Shown piece by piece: positions 1-5,183 of a stretch of 5,183 nt of DNA. Position 1 is the first letter of the stretch. Each line of letters opens with the position of its first letter. The stretch is from the NCBI GenBank assembly GCA_030642025.1, contig DAOWOO010000131.1, positions 1-5,183 of the forward strand, read 5' to 3'. Source of the DNA: Candidatus Zixiibacteriota bacterium (lineage in GTDB: Bacteria; Zixibacteria; MSB-5A5; GN15; PGXB01). A model generated the notes under the pieces. That model had not been told where the DNA came from and did no database searches. It saw only the letters and a program-made list of their open reading frames with translations. The position numbers and the translations under genes are program-made.

Positions 1-694
1 GCACCGATTGAACCTGACCGACTTCGATGATTATTTCAATTTTGTCTCTAATCCGAAAAATCCCGGTGAAGTTCAGGAGCTTGTGGATGCCGTGTCAACC
101 AACGTGACAAATTTCTACCGTGAATCGGATCATTTTGATTTCATGAGGAAAATTATTAAGGACTGGCTGGCGTCAGGAAAGAAACATCTCCGTTTCTGGT
201 CGGCGGCCTGTTCCACCGGTGAAGAACCGTATACCATGGCCATAGAAATTCTGGAGGCGGCTGGCGGCTGTACGGCTAACGCCAGGATACTGGCCACGGA
301 TATAAACTCGACCGTTTTGGAAAAATGTTATCTGGGTGAATATGAAGAGGCCCGCGTACAGCCGGTACCCAACATGCTTTTAGGCAAGTATTTCACCCGC
401 CGCGAAATTGATGGCGAGCGGATTTATTTCGCCGGCAAACAGATTAAGGATATGATTTTGTGTCGGCAGATGAATCTGGCGGCGCCGCCGTTTCCCATAA
501 AGACTTCACTCGATATTATTTTCTGCAGGAATGTCATGATTTATTTCGACAGATATGTTAGAACAAATCTGGTGAAAGAATTTCACCGACTGTTGAAACC
601 CGGGGGTTATCTCTTCGTGGGTCATGCCGAAAGTATTACCGGGCTGACTCAGGGGTTTAAATGTCTTCAACCATCAGTATATATGAAGAAGTAG
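1..694 (+). CDS. cheR: Chemotaxis protein methyltransferase CheR (5'-partial)
   Basis: This gene encodes the SAM-dependent methyltransferase that methylates glutamates in the cytoplasmic domain of chemoreceptors, opposing CheB during adaptation. The frame is open to the left edge. CheR proteins are usually about 270-290 residues and some 230 are visible, so part of the N-terminal helical domain is missing. A TTG at position 8 is in frame but probably an internal Leu codon. Counting from that codon, I see the CheR signature TNVTNFYR (31-38), SAM motif I WSAACSTGEEPYT (64-76), the acidic ATDIN (96-100), the FCRNVMIYFD block (172-181) and the LLKPGGYLFVGHAES motif (195-209). Motif I has Ala where SAGCSTGEE is commoner, a tolerated-looking change. 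The stop lies 3 nt before cheD, consistent with translational coupling. Family assignment is very secure; only the start is unknown. Confidence 0.96.
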   Translation, partial: HRLNLTDFDDYFNFVSNPKNPGEVQELVDAVSTNVTNFYRESDHFDFMRKIIKDWLASGKKHLRFWSAACSTGEEPYTMAIEILEAAGGCTANARILATDINSTVLEKCYLGEYEEARVQPVPNMLLGKYFTRREIDGERIYFAGKQIKDMILCRQMNLAAPPFPIKTSLDIIFCRNVMIYFDRYVRTNLVKEFHRLLKPGGYLFVGHAESITGLTQGFKCLQPSVYMKK

Positions 695-697
695 ATA

Positions 698-1177
698 ATG
701 CCGACAGCTATAGTAGGAATATCAGAAATATATGTTACCAAAAACTCGGAGGAAGACATAATAACTTATTCACTGGGATCGTGTATCGGAATGACTGTGT
801 ATGATCCCGAAGTGAGGGTTGGGGGTATGATTCATTATATGCTGCCCCTGTCGAAAATATCTCAGGAAAAGGCTAAAGTAAAACCGGGTATGTTTGCCGA
901 TACGGGAATTCCCATTCTTTTGAGGAAGGTCCTGGTGGCCGGAGCCGCCAAAGATCGGTTAATTGTCAAAGTCGCCGGAGGGTCGCAATTAATGGATCAG
1001 AATAAAACATTCAATATTGGCGAGCGAAATTACCTGGTTTTGCGAAAGCTACTCTGGAAAAATCGGATTCTAATTAAAAATGAGGATGTCGGAGGATCCG
1101 AGTCTCGAACCATGCGTCTTGAAATGGAAACCGGTCGAGTGACGATAAAATCGGGCAAAGGGGTGATGGAATTATGA
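698..1177 (+). CDS. cheD: Chemoreceptor glutamine deamidase CheD
   Basis: CheD hydrolyses selected receptor glutamine side chains to glutamate in the cytoplasm, tuning receptor activity. In many bacteria it also binds a CheC-type CheY-P phosphatase. The 159-residue product has the usual family length. The catalytic set is visible: Thr23, Cys29 in SLGSCIG, and His46 in GGMIHYMLP. Their spacing (6 and 17 residues) matches the Thr-Cys-His arrangement known for Thermotoga CheD. The C-terminal half carries the VAGGSQLM and IGERNY blocks and the final NEDVGG...R.....TGRV strands of the fold. The ATG lies 3 nt after the cheR stop with only a weak purine-rich stretch (GAAGAAG) before it, so initiation probably depends on coupling to cheR. 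No CheC gene is visible. The CheX encoded two genes downstream is the only candidate phosphatase in the window, and whether it binds CheD is unknown. Confidence 0.96.
   Translation: MPTAIVGISEIYVTKNSEEDIITYSLGSCIGMTVYDPEVRVGGMIHYMLPLSKISQEKAKVKPGMFADTGIPILLRKVLVAGAAKDRLIVKVAGGSQLMDQNKTFNIGERNYLVLRKLLWKNRILIKNEDVGGSESRTMRLEMETGRVTIKSGKGVMEL
1158..1167 (+). promoter_or_regulatory. Ribosome binding site of the HDOD gene
   Basis: AAGGGGTGAT lies inside the end of cheD. Its GGTGAT (1162-1167) matches the 3' end of 16S rRNA and sits 6 nt before the ATG at 1174. It supports that ATG, which overlaps the cheD stop as ATGA. Confidence 0.7.
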
Positions 1178-2055
1178 ACGTGAAAAATCAAATAATCGAC
1201 AGGCTGTCATCGTTCCCGACCATACCGGTTATTGTCAATCGTCTCCTCCGTGTCCTCAACAACCAGGAGACGGCCACTGCCGAGATTTGCAAGATTATCA
1301 AGTATGATCCGGCGCTTACGGCTAATGTCCTGAAGGCGGCCAATTCGGCATTCCTCGGCTTTTCCAAGCCGGTTGAATCTCTTGATGAAGCGTCGTTTAG
1401 GCTGGGAACGAAGTGGATTTATCAAATTGCGGTTTCTTCGCTTATTTATTCCAATATAAAAAGGCCGGCGCCCGGTTATGAACAAACCGCCGATGATATC
1501 TGGCGGCATTCTATTGCGGTGGCTTTGGGCGCGGAAACCCTTTCACGAGGTCAGTATTCCAAGGAGGCGGCCACGGTCTTTACCGCCGGGTTGCTTCATG
1601 ATATAGGGAAAATCGCTCTGGAGGAATTTGTGGGAGAGGCGTTTGATGAAATCCAGCATCATGTCGATAATAATAGTATGACATTCGAGGAATCGGAAAT
1701 AGAGGTTCTGGGGGTGGATCATGCTGAAATCGGGGCAATGATTGCCGACCGCTGGCATTTCCCTCCGGCTATTGTCGAGAGTATTCGCTGGCATCATAAC
1801 CCGGATGCCGCCCCGGAAAAATTACCGGCGATCGACATGGTTCATATCGCCGATGCTTTATGTTTGATGGAGGGAATCGGAATTGGTCGGGATGGCCTGC
1901 ATTATCGCCCCAGTGAGGAGGCGATAAAGCGGCTGAATATGGACGGCTCCACTCTTGAAATGGTGATTAGCGAGGTGTTAACCTCTTTGGAGGAAATTGA
2001 CGCCATGCTGGACATGGCGGAGTCGGCACATGCCAGTGCCAAGGAGGTGAGATAG
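1174..2055 (+). CDS. HDOD-domain signalling protein with intact HD residues
   Basis: This 293-residue cytoplasmic protein belongs to the HDOD family, a relative of HD phosphohydrolases often found in signalling operons and usually of unknown biochemistry. The HDOD core starts near residue 13 (FPTIPVIVNRLLRVL), continues through the helical IIKYDPALTANVLKAANSAF block (41-60), and runs to about residue 230. Candidate HD-superfamily metal ligands are His112 (WRHS), His142-Asp143 (GLLHDIGK), His183 (VDHAEIGA), His207/His208 (RWHHNP) and Asp227 (HIADAL). This looks like a complete set, whereas many HDOD proteins have lost some of these residues. There is no GYP motif, so it is not a canonical HD-GYP cyclic-di-GMP phosphodiesterase. 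I see no signal peptide, membrane segment or fused receiver domain. The start overlaps the cheD stop by 4 nt and the stop is 1 nt from the cheY start, so it is firmly embedded in the che operon. Family is secure; substrate and role are unknown. Confidence 0.9.
   Translation: MNVKNQIIDRLSSFPTIPVIVNRLLRVLNNQETATAEICKIIKYDPALTANVLKAANSAFLGFSKPVESLDEASFRLGTKWIYQIAVSSLIYSNIKRPAPGYEQTADDIWRHSIAVALGAETLSRGQYSKEAATVFTAGLLHDIGKIALEEFVGEAFDEIQHHVDNNSMTFEESEIEVLGVDHAEIGAMIADRWHFPPAIVESIRWHHNPDAAPEKLPAIDMVHIADALCLMEGIGIGRDGLHYRPSEEAIKRLNMDGSTLEMVISEVLTSLEEIDAMLDMAESAHASAKEVR
2041..2050 (+). promoter_or_regulatory. Consensus Shine-Dalgarno site of cheY
   Basis: AAGGAGGTGA is a full-length match to the anti-SD sequence, with AGGAGG (2042-2047) 9 nt before the cheY ATG at 2057. 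It lies inside the last codons of the HDOD gene and is the strongest ribosome binding site in the operon. High translation of cheY relative to its neighbours is a plausible inference. Confidence 0.85.
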
Positions 2056-2056
2056 A

Positions 2057-2470
2057 ATGGCCTACAACATACTTGTAGTTGACGATTCAAGAACGATACG
2101 CTCGATTATCAAGAAAACGCTGACCCTGACCAAGCTGGATCTGGGCCAGGTCTTCGAGGCTGAAAACGGCCGACAGGCGCTTGATATTCTCAAGGATAAC
2201 TGGATCGACGTCGTTCTTTCGGATCTGAATATGCCAGAGATGAGCGGCATGGAACTGGTCGACGCTATGGCCGCCGATGGTTTGCTTAAGGATATCCCGG
2301 TTGTGGTTATCTCCACGGACGGAAGTGTAACAAGAATCAACGAATTAAAGGAGAAGGGTATCCGAGAATATATCAGGAAACCTTTCACTCCTGAATCAAT
2401 AAGCGAAATAATTGAAAGAGTATTGGGGGTGGTGGAAAATGAAGCAGAACTTCAAAGAAAACTTGAATAA
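2057..2470 (+). CDS. cheY: Chemotaxis response regulator CheY (single receiver domain)
   Basis: This 137-residue protein is a stand-alone receiver that is phosphorylated by the chemotaxis kinase and carries the signal to the flagellar switch or another motility output. Receiver residues are all present: acidic pair Asp9/Asp10 (VVDDS), phospho-acceptor Asp56 (LSDLNMPEMSG), the Ser86/Thr87 switch position (VISTDGS), aromatic Tyr105, and Lys108 in YIRKPF. There is no output domain, only a short C-terminal tail (about residues 120-137) rich in Glu and Leu. The gene starts 1 nt after the HDOD stop behind a consensus SD. Its last 32 nt overlap the start of cheX in another frame. The position next to cheX and cheB supports a CheY identity over a generic receiver protein, although it could instead serve the HDOD partner. 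Confidence 0.93.
   Translation: MAYNILVVDDSRTIRSIIKKTLTLTKLDLGQVFEAENGRQALDILKDNWIDVVLSDLNMPEMSGMELVDAMAADGLLKDIPVVVISTDGSVTRINELKEKGIREYIRKPFTPESISEIIERVLGVVENEAELQRKLE
2425..2435 (+). promoter_or_regulatory. Probable ribosome binding site deciding the cheX start
   Basis: A G-rich stretch (GGGGGTGGTGG) inside the 3' end of cheY lies 3 nt before the ATG at 2439. It favours that ATG over the upstream in-frame TTG at 2412. The match to the anti-SD is imperfect and the spacing is short. Confidence 0.5.
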
Positions 2471-2933
2471 GGTCGTTTGTGACATCCTGGAACGGACCGC
2501 CTTTTTGTTTCCCGAGCCGGCCGATCTTTCCAACGGTATCACCTTTGATAATTACGAACTGGTGATGGCGACCCTGTCATATAGGGGCGACAAAGAGGGA
2601 GATGTGACGCTGATCGTTCCGAAGGAACTGTGCATGGAACTGGCCTCGAATCTTCTGGGTGAGGATATCGACGAGGATGATCCCGGTGAAAAGCCGTATG
2701 ATGCCGTAAAGGAAATTCTCAACATTATTGCCGGACAGCTTTTAATTGAAATTTACGGCGAAAAAGCGCTGTTTACGTTAACTTCACCGAAGGTCAGGGA
2801 TCTTGATAAGGAAACGTTTTTCTCCATTATTGAAAACCAGGATTATGCACTGGCGGTGGCCGATGATTATCCCATCATTACCATTATGAAGACCAGGGAA
2901 GAGGTAGATGAGCACCAAAGTTCTTGTAGTTGA
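2439..2933 (+). CDS. cheX: CheY-P phosphatase CheX
   Basis: CheX belongs to the CheC/CheX/FliY phosphatase family and removes the phosphate from CheY-P, ending the signal. From the ATG at 2439 the product is 164 residues, about the usual CheX length. The single active-site helix carries the family ExxN pattern as Glu92 and Asn95, with Gly99 following (AVKEILNIIAGQLL). One such helix, rather than the two of most CheC proteins, points to CheX. A preceding strand-rich part (YELVMATLSYRGDKEGDVTLIVP) and a helix ending LASNLLGED fit the fold. An in-frame TTG at 2412 would add nine residues (including WGWW) that lie in a cheY-coding stretch and look unlike the family, so I reject it. The gene overlaps cheY by 32 nt and cheB by 26 nt, both out of frame. 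Divergence within this family is high, so CheX versus a CheX-like domain protein is the main uncertainty. Confidence 0.87.
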   Translation: MKQNFKENLNKVVCDILERTAFLFPEPADLSNGITFDNYELVMATLSYRGDKEGDVTLIVPKELCMELASNLLGEDIDEDDPGEKPYDAVKEILNIIAGQLLIEIYGEKALFTLTSPKVRDLDKETFFSIIENQDYALAVADDYPIITIMKTREEVDEHQSSCS

Positions 2934-3930
2934 TGATTCTGCCGTCGTCCGAAAAATATTTACAGGCGAATTATCACGGGATCCGCAAATTGAAGTAGTC
3001 GGGACAGCGCCGGATCCGTTTATCGCCCGCGACAAGATAATGTCGCTGAAGCCGGATGTACTTACCCTTGACGTGGAAATGCCGCGCATGGACGGGATTA
3101 CCTTTCTGCGAAAACTGATGAAACACTATCCGCTTCCGGTAATAATAGTTTCCTCGCTGACTCAGCATGGCAGTGACCTGGCCATGGAAGCTCTCGATGC
3201 GGGGGCGGTGGAAGTGATGGCCAAGCCGGGTGAATCGTATTCAGTCGGCGATATGTCGGTCGAGCTTATCGAAAAAGTCAAGGCGGCTGCTCTGGCCCGT
3301 CCGGTCAAGATGACGGATTCGCCGGGTAAGTCCCAAAAGCGCCCAAGTCTGTCCCTTACCAAGACTACCAATAAGGTAGTCGCCATCGGCTCATCCACTG
3401 GCGGAACGGTGGCTCTTCAGCAGCTTCTGTCAACTTTGCCGGGCAATACCGCCGGGATGGTAATAGTCCAGCATATGCCGGAAAACTTCACCCGCTCCTT
3501 TGCCGAACGGCTCAACCAGTTGTGCGAGATGGAGGTCAGCGAAGCCAGGGACCGCGACACAGTTGTTCCGGGTAAAGTCCTTATTGCGCCCGGAAACAGC
3601 CATATGATGCTTAGCCGTTCCGGCGCCAATTATTATGTTAATGTCAGGACCGGCCCACTGGTAAACAGGCACCGTCCATCAGTGGAGGTCCTGTTCAAAT
3701 CGGTGGCGAGGTATGCCGGCGCCAATGCTGTTGGAGTTATGCTGACCGGTATGGGCGGCGACGGCGCCCAGGCGATGCTGGAGATGAAAAAAGCCGGTTC
3801 TTTCAATATAGCCCAGGATGAGGCCAGTTGCGTGGTCTTCGGCATGCCCAAAGAAGCCATCAAGACCGGTGGAGTGGATAGGGTCAGTCCGCTCTCACAA
3901 ATTCCCCAGGATATTCTAAGTCATCTTTAA
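2908..3930 (+). CDS. cheB: Chemoreceptor methylesterase/glutamine deamidase CheB
   Basis: CheB is the phosphorylation-activated esterase that removes receptor methyl groups added by CheR, and can also deamidate receptor glutamines. The 340-residue product is of typical length. The N-terminal receiver (1-110) has Asp9/Asp10, phospho-acceptor Asp55 (TLDVEMPRMDG), Ser82/Ser83 and Lys106 (MAKP). A polar linker (about 111-153) with Ser, Lys and Pro follows. The catalytic domain shows the triad: Ser163 in GSSTGG, His189 in VQHMP, and Asp285 in TGMGGDGA. These positions are each one less than the Salmonella triad, with spacing conserved. The residue after TGGT is Val168 where Glu is common, a minor variation. 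The ATG is 26 nt inside the cheX end, with AGGGA (2895-2899) 8 nt upstream as a possible SD. It is the last gene of the visible plus-strand operon. Confidence 0.97.
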   Translation: MSTKVLVVDDSAVVRKIFTGELSRDPQIEVVGTAPDPFIARDKIMSLKPDVLTLDVEMPRMDGITFLRKLMKHYPLPVIIVSSLTQHGSDLAMEALDAGAVEVMAKPGESYSVGDMSVELIEKVKAAALARPVKMTDSPGKSQKRPSLSLTKTTNKVVAIGSSTGGTVALQQLLSTLPGNTAGMVIVQHMPENFTRSFAERLNQLCEMEVSEARDRDTVVPGKVLIAPGNSHMMLSRSGANYYVNVRTGPLVNRHRPSVEVLFKSVARYAGANAVGVMLTGMGGDGAQAMLEMKKAGSFNIAQDEASCVVFGMPKEAIKTGGVDRVSPLSQIPQDILSHL

Positions 3931-4091
3931 TACGGCATAAAGCTCTTGCCGACTGACAGCCATATAGCTATCCTGAATCATCAATGCGACATTTATCGTT
4001 TACGAACATTATAGTCGGTCAGTTGTGTGCTACGGCGTCAATCCCGATGACCGGGAATAAGGGTCTGATTAACTGTATCTGTTGAAATCAA
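3931..4091. other. Convergent intergenic region without a recognisable gene
   Basis: Between the cheB stop and the terminator hairpin I see no gene-like open frame, tRNA or repeat array. A short inverted repeat, TCCCG (4042-4046) and CGGGA (4052-4056), lacks a following T-run and is weak. CCGACTGAC near 3948 and AGTCGGTCAGT near 4012 are partly complementary over a long span, which could be chance. Confidence 0.5.
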
Positions 4092-4127
4092 AACAAACGG
4101 GACAACCGTGCGGCTGTCCCGTTTGTT
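4092..4127. terminator. Intrinsic terminator-like hairpin between convergent genes
   Basis: The arms AACAAACGGGACA (4092-4104) and TGTCCCGTTTGTT (4115-4127) are perfectly complementary over 13 bp, around a 10-nt centre that can form two more GC pairs. On the minus strand the stem is followed by a T-rich run (TTTGTTTTGATTT, including the end of the stem). It begins 17 nt after the stop of the minus-strand gene, so it most likely terminates that gene. Read on the plus strand the T-tract is poorer (GTTTGTTGCAATTT) and lies about 160 nt after cheB. Use as a shared bidirectional terminator is plausible but less supported. Confidence 0.8.
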
Positions 4128-4143
4128 GCAATTTACTTATGAA

Positions 4144-5183
4144 TCAATTTGATGGTGATACGTAAATATCGGTAATCATATCAAGAATATCGCCTAAATC
4201 GATCTCACCGTCATGGTTGAAGTCCCCAACCTCGACAAACGGCCGGGGCGGCTGACCATTCATGTAAATATACTCGATCAGGTAGAAAACATCGCTGACA
4301 TTGAGCAGGCCGTCATTGTTGACATCGCCGGAAATATGACCCCGGGCATCGAAAAGTCCCGAAGCGGAAAACACAACGGCGTCATTAAAGGTCCCGGTGA
4401 CTGAGTATGACTGTTCGCTCCAGTCCCACCAGTCGGCGTAGCTTCCAATAAAGGCGGATGTCGATACGGTCAACTCCAGAACCTCGCCGGTAAAATTCGG
4501 GTGTGTGGGAATAACGGCCGTCGAAACAGGCGCAAGTGTACCGTTAATCAGTATAGATGCCGGGTTAACATCACCGGCAACATAACCGCCGGTAAAATCA
4601 CCGACATAAATGAGAACCGAGGTAAAATCAACAGCCTGGGCATATATGGTAAAAAGAGTATCCGGTTCAATAACGGTCAGGGCGGTGATATTGCCGCCTA
4701 AGGGAATTTTCAGAACTTCAATAAAATCAACCTTAATATCCCGTTCATCGTATTCGGAAAGATCGAAGAATCCGATTTTAACTTTAACAATCGGCATTGT
4801 CCCGGGATGTTCATAAGCACCAACTTTCAAATCGTCGCCGACCCAAACCGACCACTGAGTACCCTCGCGGCACAGCTTGAGAACTTCGTTTATGGTGGGA
4901 TATTCGGAATCGCACTTGAGGTTTTGGCCATAAACAAGAGCGCCTTCAATTTTGGCGGTTATCCCGCCGTAGCCCGATTCCGGACTTTTGTCGTTCCATG
5001 ACAGAAGGGCCACGATATTGTCGGCATCATCAAGCAATTGTACGACCATGCCACCCGCCCGATCGGCCGGGTCTAATAAAGCAATAGGTTTGAAAGAGAG
5101 ACAGAAATCATCATCAGGAGCTAGGGGGGCGGAAAGATTCTGACCAATATATTCCCACATATTTGACGGCGGGGTTTTTGCCC
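4144..5183 (-). CDS. Probable secreted protein with C-terminal type I dockerin (N-terminus off window)
   Basis: The frame is open to the right edge. The in-frame ATG at 5160 is preceded by open codons (AKTPPSN) and is probably internal. No signal peptide is visible, so the true start should lie further upstream. Numbering from that Met, residues 1-155 are rich in alternating strand patterns (GGMVVQLLDDADNIVALLSW, WSVWVGDDLKVGAYE, VKVKIGFFDL) and suggest a concanavalin A/LamG-like beta-sandwich; this is fold inference only. Residues 157-273 form a second beta-rich region (ASILINGTLAPVSTAVIP, NFTGEVLELTV, YSVTGTFNDAVVFSASGLF). The C-terminus is a type I dockerin with two EF-hand-like Ca2+ loops, DVNNDGLLNVSD (279-290) and DFNHDGEIDLGD (313-324), each followed by a helix. 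Dockerins bind cohesins or anchor extracellular proteins. No cohesin is visible here. No catalytic residues are recognisable, so a function beyond a secreted, Ca2+-binding multidomain protein cannot be given. It is convergent with, and apparently unrelated to, the che operon. Confidence 0.82.
   Translation of the reverse strand, partial: AKTPPSNMWEYIGQNLSAPLAPDDDFCLSFKPIALLDPADRAGGMVVQLLDDADNIVALLSWNDKSPESGYGGITAKIEGALVYGQNLKCDSEYPTINEVLKLCREGTQWSVWVGDDLKVGAYEHPGTMPIVKVKIGFFDLSEYDERDIKVDFIEVLKIPLGGNITALTVIEPDTLFTIYAQAVDFTSVLIYVGDFTGGYVAGDVNPASILINGTLAPVSTAVIPTHPNFTGEVLELTVSTSAFIGSYADWWDWSEQSYSVTGTFNDAVVFSASGLFDARGHISGDVNNDGLLNVSDVFYLIEYIYMNGQPPRPFVEVGDFNHDGEIDLGDILDMITDIYVSPSN

Noticed and set aside
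8..10. In-frame TTG as a start codon for cheR
   Set aside because: The frame is open to the window edge, and a start here would remove most of the N-terminal helical domain expected in CheR. It reads better as an internal Leu.
1174..2055. HDOD protein as an HD-GYP cyclic-di-GMP phosphodiesterase
   Set aside because: The HHE..DG.GYP region is absent; the sequence after RWHHNP does not fit, and the N-terminal half is typical HDOD.
2412..2438. TTG at 2412 as the cheX start
   Set aside because: It would add a nine-residue segment with WGWW unlike the family and lengthen the overlap with cheY to 59 nt. The ATG at 2439 has a G-rich stretch just upstream and gives a normal CheX length.
2072..2939. 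Near-identical 17-nt stretch at 2072-2088 and 2923-2939 (one mismatch)
   Set aside because: Both encode the LVVDDS start of a receiver domain, in cheY and cheB. Shared codons at a conserved motif explain it; it is not a mobile or regulatory repeat.
1207..3863. Several antisense open frames of 60-110 codons inside the che genes
   Set aside because: They lie opposite strongly conserved coding sequence, have Arg/Ser/Pro-rich compositions without recognisable domains, and are explained as shadows of the plus-strand genes.
4042..4056. TCCCG-N5-CGGGA hairpin as a cheB terminator
   Set aside because: The stem is only 5 bp and no T-run follows on either strand.
4213..5001. Plus-strand open frames opposite the dockerin gene
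   Set aside because: The minus strand encodes recognisable Ca2+-binding loops and continuous beta-strand patterns, whereas the plus-strand frames are short and show no family features.
5158..5160. ATG at 5160 as the start of the dockerin gene
   Set aside because: Codons upstream remain open to the edge and no signal peptide follows the Met, which would be expected for a dockerin protein.

Overview
The window carries the distal part of a bacterial chemotaxis operon on the plus strand. A convergent, secreted-type dockerin protein gene lies on the minus strand. The che genes read cheR (5' end cut by the window edge), cheD, an HDOD-domain gene, cheY, cheX and cheB. All are tightly packed: gaps are at most 3 nt and three junctions overlap (4, 32 and 26 nt), so this is almost certainly one transcript. 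The upstream genes, probably the kinase, coupling protein and receptors, lie outside the window.

Together the six genes form an adaptation and signal-termination module. CheR methylates receptor glutamates, CheB demethylates or deamidates them, and CheD deamidates receptor glutamines. CheY is the diffusible phospho-output, and CheX is its likely phosphatase. The HDOD protein is the least expected member. It keeps what looks like a full set of HD-type metal ligands and could link chemotaxis to another signalling route, but its role cannot be read from sequence.

Positions 3931-4143 are a 213-nt convergent intergenic region. A 13-bp perfect-stem hairpin sits just beyond the stop codon of the minus-strand gene and may terminate transcription from both sides. 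The minus-strand gene is open to the right edge of the window, so its N-terminus (and any signal peptide) is not seen. It encodes a probable beta-sandwich region, a second beta-rich region and a C-terminal type I dockerin with two Ca2+-binding loops.

The organism is probably a motile, Gram-negative-type bacterium of an FCB-like or candidate-phylum lineage. The dockerin tail, with its preceding 'ING.. P.S..VIP.HP.FTGEVL' region, resembles proteins I associate with Zixibacteria and related groups. That placement is inference from memory of protein style, not a search result. Apart from the HDOD gene inside the che operon and the unusual dockerin protein, the window looks like ordinary core chemotaxis. 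I see no mobile element, CRISPR array, tRNA or rRNA.
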